A stretch of DNA of 64,000 bases from Symbiodinium natans (taxonomy: Eukaryota; Sar; Dinophyceae; Suessiales; Symbiodiniaceae): contig CAJNDS010000198.1 in the NCBI GenBank assembly GCA_905221605.1, forward strand, positions 2,501 through 66,500, in the 5' to 3' direction. The notes under the pieces are model-generated. The model saw only the letters and a program-made list of their open reading frames with translations, had not been told where the DNA came from and searched no databases. Made by a program: the position numbers and the translations under genes. Positions 41,226-52,299 of the stretch are shown piece by piece. How positions within the stretch are numbered: the first letter of the stretch is position 1; the number at the start of each line of letters is the position of its first letter.

Positions 41226-41556
41226 ACTTTAACTATTTGTTTCTTAATCTAGTATATGTCATACTAACTTCGGGAGCTGAACGCAACACGATACCGCATT
41301 TTTTGACTGTCGTGACAGAACTGCGTAGCTTTGTCCTGAACTTTCTGCGGCTAGGCACAATCGCGACTTGTCTGGGACAGAGACCCCAATTCAACGGCGG
41401 CCAAAACCATTAGGCCATTAGGCCAAATACCCCGGATAGTAGACCCTACACCCTGGACCGCGCCCTCTCTACGGCGGGAGGTATTCAGGGGGTGACACTT
41501 TCCAAGCCCCTCCTCCGATCTCCTCTGCGTGGCTGGCCTTGTCAAAGTCTAGAGGA

Positions 41557-41672
41557 CTTAGGACTTAGGACTTAGGGCTTAGGGCTTAGGGCTTAGGGTT
41601 TAGGGTTTAGGGTTTAGGGTTTAGGGTTTAGGGTTTAGGGTTTAGGGGTGCTTTTTCTTGCCACCCCCAAGC
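41557..41672 (+). repeat. TTTAGGG block with CTTAGG variants and T-run junction
   Basis: CTTAGGA then CTTAGGG then TTTAGGG units lead to GGGGTGCTTTTTCTTGCCACC at 41645-41665, a variant of the recurrent junction. Confidence 0.85.
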
Positions 41673-41689
41673 TCACACTCGGCCACATT

Positions 41690-42236
41690 GTAGGAAAGAA
41701 TCTGTCCATGTCTCAAGAAGTCATCCGGGAAGGGTTTTGGGTCTAGTGCCACGGCACTAAATCCCAAACCTAAACCCCATTGTATGTTTGGGCAGGGGGG
41801 GGGGGGGGCGGGCTCAGGGGTAAGAGAGGAAGGACTATTTGGATTTTTTGCATCTCAACCAGGCACGAGGTAACTACTTGGGCTTTACCTCCCAGAAACC
41901 TGTAAGTTTTGGAACGAGAAAAGTATTAAATATCCCCAACATGTCAGTACTTCTCCAATTTTTACGTGCACTTCCAAGGCACGAACGCCCAATTGACGCC
42001 GTCGAGGCTCACGGGCTCTACCTGCTCTGCACCACAGAAAACAACCTCTTGCATCAGGCTTGCGTGGTCTCGCCCCGAAATGCTGTCCCGTTCGTGTTCG
42101 CTAGGAAACAACCCCTAAGCCGGAAAACTCTATCTGGAGTTCAGTCCAACCCTGAAGACTTAACCCGTGAACCCTGAAAACGGAAATCTCCATGCTTCGG
42201 GCCTTCAGGGACAAGGTGAGGCCCAGCCCTTACACC
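41690..42236. other. Unique region with an unsupported 112-codon plus frame
   Basis: The frame 41839-42177 has fairly normal composition (LRALPRHERPIDAVEAHGLY) but no family motif; G-run at 41797-41808. It may be an exon remnant. Confidence 0.3.
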
Positions 42237-42332
42237 AACAAGGGTTTAGGGTTTGGGGTTTAGGGATTAGAGTTTCTTTTTTTGCCACCCGTCTAGCCAT
42301 GCTCCACGGGGCAGCTGGAGAGGGAATGCTGT
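42237..42332 (+). repeat. Short TTTAGGG block and T-run/GCCACCCG junction
   Basis: T7 at 42277-42283 is followed by GCCACCCGTCTAGCCATGC and TCCACGGGGCAGCTGGAGA, 45 bp in common with 30359-30405. Confidence 0.85.
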
Positions 42333-42639
42333 GTACAAACTTCAGTTCGATCTGCCAAGATGTTGCACCTTCCCCTGACCTCTTGCATATCAAACATCCA
42401 CTCACACAAGTTACCCAACGTTCACTTACACAATCCAAAGCAGGAGGGGAGGGCACAAGTGCGCTGTGCCATTAGTGGGCCAGGACAGCCAACCTGATAA
42501 AACAAGTAACACAGCGACAACAACCGCGATGCCCTGGCTCTTACTAGGAGCGCCCTCCAAAAGGAACCCTTGAATCCATGCCCAGGGCAGGAGTATGGCA
42601 AAGTTGGTAGGGGGGAGCAGACATGCCAAAGCTGGTACG

Positions 42640-42705
42640 GGTTTAGGGTTTAGGGTTTAGGGTTTAGGGGTTAGGGGTTAGGGGTTAGGGGTTAGGGTTT
42701 AGGGG
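42640..42705 (+). repeat. TTTAGGG to TTAGGGG block
   Basis: Four TTTAGGG units change to four TTAGGGG units. Confidence 0.95.
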
Positions 42706-42901
42706 CCGGATTTATTTCAATGAGGACTTCTCGGACTCTGTAAGGGCCCCAGACTAGTATGGGATGTCCCAGAATGGGAAAAACCTTTTGACACCCCCAT
42801 ATTGTCACGCCCTAAAAAAAAAGAGATGCTTTAAATCGGACACCCTGATTCCAAACCCTACGGGGCCTTGTATTCTAGCATACCCAAGAATTGTGAGCCT
42901 G

Positions 42902-42946
42902 TCCCTAAACCCTGAACCCTGAACCCTAAACCCTAAACCCCAAAAC
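42902..42946 (-). repeat. CCCTGAA/CCCTAAA block
   Basis: Five heptamers followed by CCCCAAAACTTTTTGG. Confidence 0.9.
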
Positions 42947-43049
42947 TTTTTGGAACTGCTCGCCTGTTCCATCTCCGCATCCTCGTCGGCATCGAAGAGG
43001 TCGCCCTTTCCGGGCAGAAGGGGCTGCAGGTAAATCCAGCCTTGGCAGA

Positions 43050-43203
43050 GGTTTAGGGTTTAGGGTTTAGGGGTTAGGGTTTAGGGTTTAGGGTTTGGGG
43101 CTTAGGGTTTAGGGTTTAGGGTTTGGGGCTTAGGGTTTAAGGTTTAGGGTTTAGGGTTTAGGGTTTAGGGTTTAGGGTTTAGGGTTTAGGGTTTAGGGTT
43201 TAG
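43050..43203 (+). repeat. Interstitial TTTAGGG block
   Basis: About twenty-one heptamers with two GGGGCTTA interruptions. Confidence 0.95.
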
Positions 43204-43284
43204 ACTTCGACCCTCTGTCAGTTGCCCAAGCTTTACCCCTTCGAGGGGGGTCTTTCGGGAGCTGTGCAAGACATGGGCCCCACT

Positions 43285-43340
43285 AAACCCTACACCCTTC
43301 CCCCTACACCCTAAACCCTACACCCTAAACCCTAAACCCT
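43285..43340 (-). repeat. CCCTACA/CCCTAAA block
   Basis: CCCTACA variants alternate with CCCTAAA. Confidence 0.9.
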
Positions 43341-43449
43341 ATGCGCCAAGACAAGCCTCACTCATGGACTCATGCCACGTCACCATGCGGCCCGCTGGAG
43401 GGCTCGTACAAGACTTGGACAGCCAGGACCAGTGCCTGGGTTGGGCTTC

Positions 43450-43560
43450 CCCAAAGAGCCCAATATTGCTTAACTAAGGAATATACCGTACATCACATTA
43501 AGGATCCCTATGATAATTTAAGGGTATGTTCCTTAATTAAGCAATATTGGGCTCTTTGGG
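43450..43560. mobile_element. Family A palindromic element, copy 5
   Basis: Ends CCCAAAGAGCCCAATATTGC and GCAATATTGGGCTCTTTGGG, centre AAGGATCCCT. It interrupts sequence downstream of the second SL relic. Confidence 0.92.
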
Positions 43561-43619
43561 TCCCAGGGTCTTCTAGCTCAGAGGCTTCTTACATCGGAAC
43601 TGGCGATGACTTCACGACT

Positions 43620-43685
43620 CGTTTCCAGACCCCCGGGAGGATCCAAAAAGTCGAACCGCAAAATAGCACTCTGTACTACTAGTAA
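43620..43685 (-). mobile_element. Family G fragment
   Basis: CCAGACCCCCGGGAGGATCC then AAAAAGTCGAACC matches one arm of the element at 47897-48017. Confidence 0.55.
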
Positions 43686-43700
43686 GTCATTCTTTTGCAT

Positions 43701-43720
43701 CTTGAGCCAACATGGCTACC
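43701..43720 (-). other. Second spliced-leader relic
   Basis: Minus strand GGTAGCCATGTTGGCTCAAG differs from the known SL 3' part at one position within 19 nt (T to G). It is followed at once by ATGCAAAAGAATGA. Upstream (plus 43721-43740) is GGGTATTCGGGTTTAGGG, so this relic also abuts a TTTAGGG block. Confidence 0.75.
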
Positions 43721-43726
43721 CTGGGT

Positions 43727-43892
43727 ATTCGGGTTTAGGGTTGAGGGCTTAGGGTCTAGGGTCTAGGGTCTAGGGTCTGGGGTCTGGGGTCTAGGTTTAG
43801 GGTCTAGGGTCTAGGGTCTAGGGTCTAGGGTTCTCTGGTTTAGGGTTTAGGGTTTAGGGTTTAGGGTTTAGGGTTTAGGGTTTAGGGTATAG
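43727..43892 (+). repeat. TCTAGGG and TTTAGGG block
   Basis: About ten TCTAGGG or TCTGGGG units, then GGTTCTCTGG, then eight TTTAGGG units. Confidence 0.95.
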
Positions 43893-44071
43893 GCAAAGCC
43901 CAGGCACTGTGGACCAGCCGTCGTCACGGCTTGGCCTCCAGTAGACCACGTCACCCTCCTCGTGGGCTTGGGGTTCAAGTGCTTAAAGCTGGTAAGGCCC
44001 AGGGCCCCGGTGCTTACAGCCGGCGACCAGCTTTAGAAATCAAGCGGCCTGCCACAGGGTTCATGGGCATG

Positions 44072-44135
44072 AGTTGGGATGTTCCCCCTGATGCTACCAG
44101 TCCATAGCAGGGGGGTACCATGATCCCTATAAATC
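44072..44135 (-). mobile_element. Family B fragment (inverted)
   Basis: TTGGGATGTTCCCCCTGATGC is the reverse complement of the family B right end. Confidence 0.55.
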
Positions 44136-44139
44136 TTTT

Positions 44140-44760
44140 TGCACACAGCCTTCGTCGCCTCATGGCACATTCGAAGCTAATTCATGCCTTAATTAGCCAG
44201 GGCACCTGCCGGACAGCAAGCAAGCTGAGTATCGGAAAGTGGTCCAGGAAAAAGCATGTTTAATCAACAACCCAGGGCCAAGAACTCCTGCAGGATACCC
44301 GGCTCTGATGTTGGCTGACCAGAGCCAATCAATTTGGGGCTTCGGGCGGGGTATACCTTTGTGAAGCAGCCCTGTTGCTCGACTTCAGCAAAGGCCTGGG
44401 GTTCAACCCGAAATTACGCGTTTGTGCAGTCTGACCCTCCAAGCCCCATAGCAGGGTTTAAGAAAAAAATGGGGCCTTCTAGGCATACTCTTTTTTCGGG
44501 GCGCCAAGATAAGGGGAAGGAACTAACCATCTCATCGACTGCGACCCTCACGACGATCTCATGGTTTGGAGTTCGAGGTGTAGCATAGGATTTAGGGCTC
44601 AGGGCCATCAGCGCGCGAATCTTCATGAAGAGAGGTTGGTGCCTTAGCTGGTAGGGGTGTCATGTGCCGCACTGCATGGATGCCAGGGTTGAGGGTTCTG
44701 GTGCTTAGGGCTTCCCAACTCAGCGAAACGCACCCACCCCACCATGCAAAGGTAAACGCA
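44140..44760. other. Unique DNA, nothing recognised
   Basis: The plus frame 44334-44588 is not supported by any motif. Confidence 0.4.
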
Positions 44761-44762
44761 AC

Positions 44763-44850
44763 CCCCTAAACCCTAAACCCTAAACCCTCAACCCTAAACC
44801 CTAAACCCCTAGACCCCTAGACCCCTAAACCCTTAAACCCCAAACCCGAA
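44763..44850 (-). repeat. CCCTAAA to CCCCTAGA block
   Basis: CCCTAAA, CCCTCAA, CCCCTAGA and CCCCTAAA runs follow each other. Confidence 0.9.
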
Positions 44851-45057
44851 ACCAGCCAGAAGCTACAGGCAAGACAGGCTTCGCCATGGGAGGTGACTGC
44901 GAACCCCATCGTCCGCACTGCGGCTCTTTACTCAAGTACCGGGCCCTCTATTGGGGTCCCTTGCTATATAAACCCTTATATACACTACACACCATAAGAG
45001 GCCCCATACTTTGGACCCCTCTGGACAAGGGTAAGGGACCATACGAAGGCCTCATGC

Positions 45058-45110
45058 TACCCTAAACCCTAAACCCTAAACCCTAAACCCTAAACCCTAA
45101 ACCTTAGACT
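45058..45110 (-). repeat. Interstitial CCCTAAA block
   Basis: Seven heptamers, the last CCTTAGA. Confidence 0.95.
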
Positions 45111-45484
45111 GTCCGGCCTCCTCATCCGGCGAGCTGTGGCTCGTTCGCGATCTCGATGGTCCGACGGCCGACTCTTCCTCGGTGGGCAGCAGCAGCTTTC
45201 AGGGCGGCGGCTCTACATCAGGGCCCACTGCTCCAGGGAGTGCATGCAAGGCCAAGGCAAGGGACTGAGGCACGCGCCGGGCATGTTCGTGGGCTTAGGG
45301 TTTAGCGCGTTCGCGCAACAGCGCCGGCGACCAACAAGCAGACGGGAGCGGACCAGACCCTGGATCCGTAGCCTGCGGCCTAGGGCGGCAACTCCGAAAT
45401 TCACCCCAACACCCTCTAAGTCATCTAACAGCCTTCACAGCAACGCCGAATTCTCCCAGCCCTCAGCTCTTAACCCCCCCGGTT

Positions 45485-45575
45485 GTCAGGTAGGGAATGA
45501 GGGAATGAGGGCCCTACATAATCCCTTGAAGGGTAAAAAGGGCCCTCATTCCTTCATCCCCTACTAAGAACCTGC
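45485..45575. mobile_element. Family E hairpin element, copy 1
   Basis: The arms GGAATGAGGGAATGAGGGCCC and GGGCCCTCATTCCTTCATCC are inverted repeats around ATCCCTTGAAGGGTA. Confidence 0.85.
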
Positions 45576-45647
45576 CAATGCAAAGCTAAGGCTCCGGGAA
45601 TTGCCAGAATTTCTTCACAGCCCTCCGAATCCCTGTCCAAGGCTCGC

Positions 45648-45745
45648 AGGTTTAGGGTTTTGGGTTTAGGGTTTAGGGTTTAGGGTTTGGGGTTTAGGGT
45701 TTAGGGTTTAGGGTTTAGGGTTTAGGGTTTAGGGTTCAGTGTTTA
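45648..45745 (+). repeat. Interstitial TTTAGGG block
   Basis: About twelve heptamers, decaying rightward into TTTAGGGTGTTTAGGGAGG. Confidence 0.95.
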
Positions 45746-45779
45746 GGGCTTGAGGTGATTTAGGGTGTTTAGGGAGGAT

Positions 45780-47225
45780 TGAATCGAGACAGGCTTGAGA
45801 TTAGGTGTCGAGATATTGAAACAATGGTTTGAGTGCTTCAATGGGGTTTTTACTGGATGTGCATTCGCTTACTGTGTGATTGCGTAGGAGTGTCTGAATA
45901 TTTTGAAGATTAAGAGAAGAAGCCATGCGTGAACAAACAAGAAGTTCCCTCGGTGCCAAAAAAAAGGTAGGGTTTAAGGAGTTTGCCCCAAAACAGAAGG
46001 GCTTTCTTTTTCTGCGAATGATGGTTGTGGTTGGCATTAGCTAATGTTTTGGGGCGATAGCTTGATGATGGCTCGACAGTCTGTCATGGACCTCTACTTT
46101 TGAAGCGATCACGACAACTCTTCAAGCAAGGCACGATCCCCACAATCCCAACAGCCCGAACATGTCAAAAAGCAAATTGTGGGGAGCGCCCGATGGAAGG
46201 GAATGGCCTAGCAAACCCAGACATCCTGTTCATTTCTTTGGGCTGAACCCCCAAACCCCGCGCCCTGACTCCCGGCCTCAAACACGAGCGATGGATCATG
46301 TACACTCCGAGCACCTCATCCGGAACTGCTATAAATTCGGATGGGAAGTATGGATGGGGGGGTTCCTTCCAATGCTCCCAAGCACATGCAGATGTCAAAA
46401 ACTGGCAATCTTGCATCTTCGCCCAGCTTGGGCCTTAGGCCCAGGACGCCCCAAGACCCTGAACCGCCACAAAAACTCTGCACGGTTTTTCGGCCGCCTG
46501 CTAGGGCAAACATAGGGGCGACTCTGCTGCCGCCCAAGGCACGTGCGTGAGCGCCAGCACCGTGTGCAGAGTCTCTGCCGGAAACGCCTCCCAGATGATG
46601 GCGCCCTGAAGGATCACGAAGGTAGTTGGGGAGTTTACGAAAATTGGGGACCCCTAGCATAGACCTCCCAAATAGTAAGATTCCCTTCTGATCAGGGCCC
46701 CACTCAGGTACCCTAATCTCGGAAACCGCTGTTTAGAGGGGTATAGAGTCCAGGGACTTATCCGTTAGGGACGTTGAAGGAACACTTGGGGCGCTACACA
46801 TCTTGTCTCATAGAACTTCGGTTCACAGCGTGTTCCTGCTAGGTTCGTGAGAGGCTGGAGGATTGGCCTTCAGAAAGAGGGGATGGGCAGCACATGGCAG
46901 TACTTTCAACTGGCCCTCTGAGGGCTTCTTGGGGCCCTTGAGTGACGTTCACCATTTGTTGATTGACTCCGTCGAATCACTCGTTCAAGTGGCTCACTTA
47001 GAGGTGACGCAGAATGTGGTTCGTGATCTCACTCTTTCCATCAGTAACCCAAATTGAATGTTAGTATCATGTGCTAGGGGTTTCAGGGTGTAAACGGGTC
47101 CAAACCATCCGGGATACTACTACGGTTTTCGCAATGGAAGTTATGTTTCTCATGTGCCAATGCAAACGCACCTGCGAGCAAGACAAAGATTTGTCAAGAG
47201 AGAAGAGCGGGGGCAAGACAAGGCA
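45780..47225. other. 1.4-kb region without telomeric repeats, no supported gene
   Basis: Frames at 45801-46037 (minus) and 46162-46660 (both strands) overlap without motifs. A family C- or F-like ATAGTAAGATTCCCTTCTGAT phrase is near 46673. Confidence 0.4.
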
Positions 47226-47231
47226 ACAAAG

Positions 47232-47640
47232 AAACCCTAAACCCTAAACCCTAAACCCTGGGGGCGAAGAGGTGGGATGCTTCTCTCCTCTTCTTCTTGA
47301 CAGGCCCCCCAAAAAAAACCGCCAACGATTCCACTGAGTTTTCAAGGGCCTTTTTGAAACCATCATAATCAAAAACCACCATATGTCGGTGATTCTCTAC
47401 ACTGGGCCACCTTTGGGGCTACAAAACAAGCATATTTAGGGGTACCCCAGAAAGGAACCCGAACTTGAAAAACTGACCATTCATATTCCTTTGCAAGGCA
47501 GCGGCTTGCAAAACCTAAACCCTAAACCCGGCTGACCCGCCCTTCAGAAGCCAACCTCCCCGCTACGCCCGAGCGAAAGCTTCCCTCCCAAGGCCCTAAA
47601 CCCTAAACCCTAAACCCTAAACCCTAAACCCTAAACAAAT
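47232..47640 (-). repeat. Two short CCCTAAA blocks (47234-47258, 47593-47636)
   Basis: Four and seven heptamers respectively, with unique DNA between them. Confidence 0.9.
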
Positions 47641-47734
47641 TCTCTCCGACCCCGGCCTGGGCCCAGGCCATGACGGCGATGACAGTGCTCAGCTGGTAGC
47701 TACCCAGTTGCACGATGTCATGTTGCCTGACAGC

Positions 47735-47870
47735 GGTTTAGGGTTTAGGGTTTAGGGTTTAGGGTTTAGGGTTTAGGGTTTAGGGTTTAGGGTTTAGGGT
47801 TTAGGGTTTAGGGTTTAGGGTTTAGGGTTTAGGGTTTAGGGTTTAGGGTTTAGGGTTTAGGGTTTAGGAA
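47735..47870 (+). repeat. Interstitial TTTAGGG block
   Basis: About nineteen perfect heptamers, one of the most uniform blocks in the window and thus probably young. Confidence 0.95.
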
Positions 47871-47896
47871 AGCCCCGAACTTGATGGGTTCCCCCC

Positions 47897-48017
47897 AGAC
47901 CCCTGGAAGGATCCAAAAAGCAGATCCCTTTAAGGATTTCCGAAGAATGACCCAATAGTAGAAGTATAGGGTACAATTTGGGGGGCTCTACTTCTTGGAT
48001 CCTGCCAGGGGTCTGGG
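47897..48017. mobile_element. Family G hairpin element
   Basis: CCAGACCCCTGGAAGGATCC and GGATCCTGCCAGGGGTCTGG are inverted arms; between them are AAAAAGCAGATCC and GGGCTCTACTTCTT. Confidence 0.85.
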
Positions 48018-48129
48018 TTGTGGTGCGGGGGGTTGCGCCAGCAATACGCAGAGACAGGATGGCTATCGTGTTTGGTCACCCTGGCACGTCCTCAGTCCAC
48101 TCGCCGTCTGCATCCCCTTTTAAGGTAAG

Positions 48130-48262
48130 GCCCTTGACCCAGGACCCCTGGGATGATCGAAAAAAGTAGAACCCCCAAAGAGTGCCCTCCGCGTACCACG
48201 CTCGGGTCATTCTTAGGAAAACCCTTAAAGGAATCAATTTTCTGGTAGGGGCGCTTCCCCCC
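48130..48262 (+). mobile_element. Family G relative, diverged
   Basis: CCCAGGACCCCTGGGATGAT and CGAAAAAAGTAGAACCCCC match one arm; GGGTCATTCTTAGGAAAACC corresponds to the middle of 47897-48017. Confidence 0.55.
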
Positions 48263-48269
48263 ATAGAAG

Positions 48270-49450
48270 CACTCTAATAGTTGTAAGAATTAAAATGCTC
48301 ATAATACCAATAGTGATTATGATTGTTATCACAATCATGACAATCACGACAAAAAGAAGATTCCACTGAAGGCACCTCTGCATGCTCGCATGCCACGCCC
48401 GCAGAGTCGCCCTCTCTGCCTGCCTGAGCTCCTTCCAAAGCGACTGGGGGCGAGTTTGGGGTGCCCTGTAAACATACCGTTTTTCATGTCTTCATGGGGG
48501 TTTTATGGGGGATTCAGGGTGGAAAAACTTCAACAAAGTACCCCTGGCATGGGCCGAGGCTACTCCAGATTCAAAGGAGTGCCCCTTGGGCTTCTTGAAG
48601 GGACCACTGCCGTACTGCTGGACGTTCCTTGCCACCCCCCCCCCGCCTCCTGCAAGGAATTGAGAGAACATAAACTCCAAAAAAACCCTAGAACTGGAAG
48701 CGAGGGTTCTTTGCTGGGCCCCGGCCGGGAGAGGTTCTTTCCATGCTTCCCCACCTCTTATCCCCCTCTCCTTGTTTGGGATGTTTTTGGATCTTTCTGA
48801 AGGAAGCGGAATCTCATGTGCTGGGACATGCTCTTGCTTTTGGGTTCGACCCCTCCCGACAGCAACACTCAGGCTTTCATAAAGCTGAAGTCGAAGAGCC
48901 CACGCTGTTTTTTCACCACACAAAACGACCATGGCCGTCCAACCCCCAAGATCCCACAGAACCGCCGCCAAAGTGTCGTCAACCAGTGCCACTGGGCAAG
49001 GTCATACGTTCTAAAACATACACGATGACAATTGACTACAACAAACACCACCTGCGCCCGCTTTGTCTTCACCAATGGGCCATCACATTTCGAGCACCCG
49101 AAGTCACAAAAAGAGGCTTCATGATGTTCAGCAGGTTGGTGATCTGTGTGTGCCTCCCTGGTTGACGTCCAGCTTTCTTGAAAACGCGCCTTTCGACACG
49201 GTGATGCAGCTCAAAGCACTTGTGGTCGCAGGCGGCACAAGAAAGGCCACGAAACGACGGAAATGCCAAAGAACGGCTTCCGGAGAGTAGAAAACGTTCC
49301 CTCCTGCCTACGTTCCGCCCACTCCCAGACCCAAGCCACCCGTCCTTGGATTCTTGAAAGCACCACATTGCCGCCACCAGCACGCTCGCAGCCCAAACCT
49401 CCGACAAGAGGGCAGGCGAAAGGCAGGCTTCCTAAGGACTCCACCACATC
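48270..49450. other. Unique region, no supported gene
   Basis: Overlapping frames of 60-166 codons on both strands (48390-49447) lack motifs. ATGATTGTTATCACAATCAT at 48318-48337 is a short palindrome. Confidence 0.4.
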
Positions 49451-49454
49451 TGTT

Positions 49455-49575
49455 TTCCCCTTATACTAACAGTCCTTAACAGGGATTCCAGCACCCCCTA
49501 TAAGAATCTAAACCCTAAACCCTTAACCCTAAACCCTATGAAGCACTGCTAGAGTATAAGGGGGAACATCCCAAA
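49455..49575 (+). mobile_element. Family B hairpin element with four telomeric heptamers inside
   Basis: The left part CCCCTTATACTAACAGTCC and right part AGAGTATAAGGGGGAACATC are standard. Between ATC and TATGAAG sit 28 bases, TAAACCC twice, TTAACCC once and TAAACCC once. The sister copy at 22910 reads ATCC-TTATGAAG there. Confidence 0.85.
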
Positions 49576-50009
49576 GTACAATGGGGCGGGGGCTTGGGAT
49601 GCCTCCCAAGAGGGCCTCTGCTCCTGTGCTGGTTGCTCCTACACGGTTTACACTCCACATCACTCCAGGGCCGGGTCAAGGAGAACCCCAAAAAGTAGCA
49701 AGAAATTGAATATAGTATGATTCAGAAGAACAATAGCAATTATAAGAATGATAATACTAATGGTACTTACAAAGAGATGATGAACCAATAACACTACTGA
49801 CAATACTGATGGAGCTAGTGGCACATCATTTCAGTCATAACTAAGACACGACGGCCTCCACTCGACTCTAGGCAGTGCGAATCCTGATCCCGCGAAGATG
49901 TAGTACTTGCAGAGATACGAAGCTGCTGGCAAAGTGGGCTGCGCAACGCCGAGCGTCCCACAAGAAACCTCAAGCCAAACCCTCCACTTGTCATCGCGCG
50001 CCCACGATC

Positions 50010-50135
50010 CCAACCCTAAACCTTAAACTTTAACCCCTAACCCCTAACCCCTAACCCCTAACCCCTAAACCCTAAACCCTAAACCCTAAACCCTAAACCC
50101 TAAACCCTAAACCCTAAACCCTAACCCTAAACCCG
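50010..50135 (-). repeat. CCCCTAA to CCCTAAA block
   Basis: About five CCCCTAA units then about eleven CCCTAAA units. Confidence 0.95.
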
Positions 50136-50267
50136 AAAACCCCCAAAGCCCCCGTAAACTGGCTCATACTGGCTGCAAGGGCGCGGTCTTCTCCCACGGG
50201 CCCGGTGCAATGAAGCAGTAGGTGGCGGCAGCTGCATACAGCAAAGGGGTGCCCTGTGTGTACCTCA

Positions 50268-50330
50268 GGGTTTAGGGTTTAGGGTTTAGGTTTTAGGGTT
50301 TAGGGTTTAGGGTTTAGGGCTTAGGGTTTC
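50268..50330 (+). repeat. Interstitial TTTAGGG block
   Basis: About nine heptamers, with one TTTTAGG and one CTTAGGG. Confidence 0.95.
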
Positions 50331-50349
50331 GGAAGGGGTTCGGGCATGT

Positions 50350-51490
50350 ATCTGCATAAGGTTTAGGACCCAATGCGCTTGCACTTTTTGCTTCGAGTGG
50401 GCCATAAGCTAACTGATGCTCCAGCTCAGGTGCGCTCAAGACACAGCCAAGAGACGCAGCTATACCCCGAAATGAAGCGGGCATGAATTTTGAGACCTGA
50501 ACACATATAGGAACAACGACCTACACAATTGAAAGCCCCAGCTTGGCTTCATCATCCCTTCAAAAGCGACTGTCGAGCCTCTACTCTTCAAAGCATGCTG
50601 GTTCATTTTTGGAATGTCGCGCTGCTCGCTTCTTGCCGCCTCTTGCGTGTGTTGCACGACATGGGCAATTCACGGGTGCCTTTAATACACCCCCCCAGAT
50701 ACGATCATTATCCTTCCTCTGCCCGCCTGGCCATGTTAAGGTCAGCCTTTTATCATTACGAAAATAGCACACAATAGATGAAAAATGCTTAGTACATGGA
50801 TGACAAGAATCAGTAAACAATACATGAACACCATGAACGATACACAAAACAATAAAAAACACACAATAAACAATACCCAATAAACAAAAAACAAGCAAAA
50901 CAACAAGCGAACGTAACAATGCACGTTCCTGTTGACAACCTACCGTGGCTCCTGCCAGGGCCTGTATACATACAGTATTTTCTTCAGCCTGAGGACTACC
51001 TGCCATAATGCACGACCCCAAAGTAAGCTTCTCAAATCTTTGAGACGGGAGCCTTCAACACACTGGCCGCATATTTCTGCAGGAGAGAAGCAAATCCAGA
51101 AGCCCACGGACAAAGCCCACCCCTGAACTCTTAACGGGAGCATCAGCCAGCGTGCGCATCAAATCTGGCCATTTCGGCGAGGGCAGTCGCAGTCAAAGGT
51201 AAGGTCACCTGAGAATGGGAGCTCACAAAGCGCACCAAGCACCCGAGCAAAAGCCGAAGCATGTAACAAGGACCTGCTAAAACAAAAACCAAGCACGGCT
51301 GAACTCTTGCGCCAGGGGTAGGTCCCAAGGAGGGATTGACGACCTTTCCTTGACGACCCTGTGCGTGAGGGGAATGAAGTGAGGTGAACGAGCTCTCTCT
51401 CTCTCTCTCTGTGAACGAGTAAGACAGACGAGTGCTTGAGGGGGTGGGTGAGCATGTACAAGGACTGCGGGTAGAGAGCGAGTGAGAAGA

Positions 51491-51531
<41 letters not shown>

Positions 51532-52130
51532 AGAGAGAGAGAGAGAAAGAGAGGGAAAGGGAGGGAAAGGAAGAGCCGAGAAAGAAGAGAGAGAAGAGAG
51601 TGTCGTGAGTGGCTGAGTTTGGGGACTCCAGGCCACTCCAATGAAGTAGTCTTGCCTGCCAAAGGCTTCCTAGATGATCTCCTCCAAGCCCATGGGCTCA
51701 CAACACAAAGCCATGGAACATGCTGCAAACTTTCGAGATAATACTGTGGGCATCTCAGCAACGAAGCCGGCAAAAGCCGCAAAACGTGTCCTACACCCAA
51801 GTCGAAAGCTCAATCTACAAACTCATGTCTGAGCACGGAATCGGAATTCCAGGCTGCGGGCGTGTTTTCCCGACAATAAAGCCCTTGCCGGGCTACGACC
51901 CCGATCGCGTAGTAGGGGGCAAAGACCAGCTGCGTGCCCACATACCTTGATCTCGCACAAGCATGTCTTGCTGAAAAAATTACTGTTTTGCTGTTTTGTA
52001 ATATATATATATATATATGTTATTGATATTTGGTTACCTTGATCTTGCACCAAAAGCATGTCTTGCTGGAAAGGGCATTGGGCGTAGGGCCCGGCCAATG
52101 TCTTCCAGATGCACAGGATGCGCTCGGACC
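50350..52130. other. 1.8-kb region without telomeric repeats; GA microsatellite
   Basis: (CT/GA)n tracts lie at 51392-51410 and 51485-51600. ATACACAAT and AAACAATA words fill 50815-50905. (AT)n at 52002-52019. TTGATCTTGCACCAAAAGCATGT repeats a phrase seen at 51950-51970. No supported gene. Confidence 0.45.
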
Positions 52131-52131
52131 A

Positions 52132-52190
52132 GTTTAGGGTTTAGGGTTTAGGGTTTAGGGTTTAGGGTTTGGGGTTTAGGGTTTAGGGTG
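52132..52190 (+). repeat. Interstitial TTTAGGG block
   Basis: Eight heptamers with one TTTGGGG. Confidence 0.95.
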
Positions 52191-52299
52191 AAACTCTTCA
52201 CACGTTACAGGACGCGCTGCGCCGAAAACTCCTGTGTATAGAGACATCGCCAGACAGGCAGATGTAGATGTAGATGCCAGTAGATGAAAATTGCGACCT

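Noticed and set aside
48838..48860. tRNA T-arm-like GGGTTCGACCCC
   Set aside because: No D-arm or anticodon arm upstream and no paired acceptor stem.
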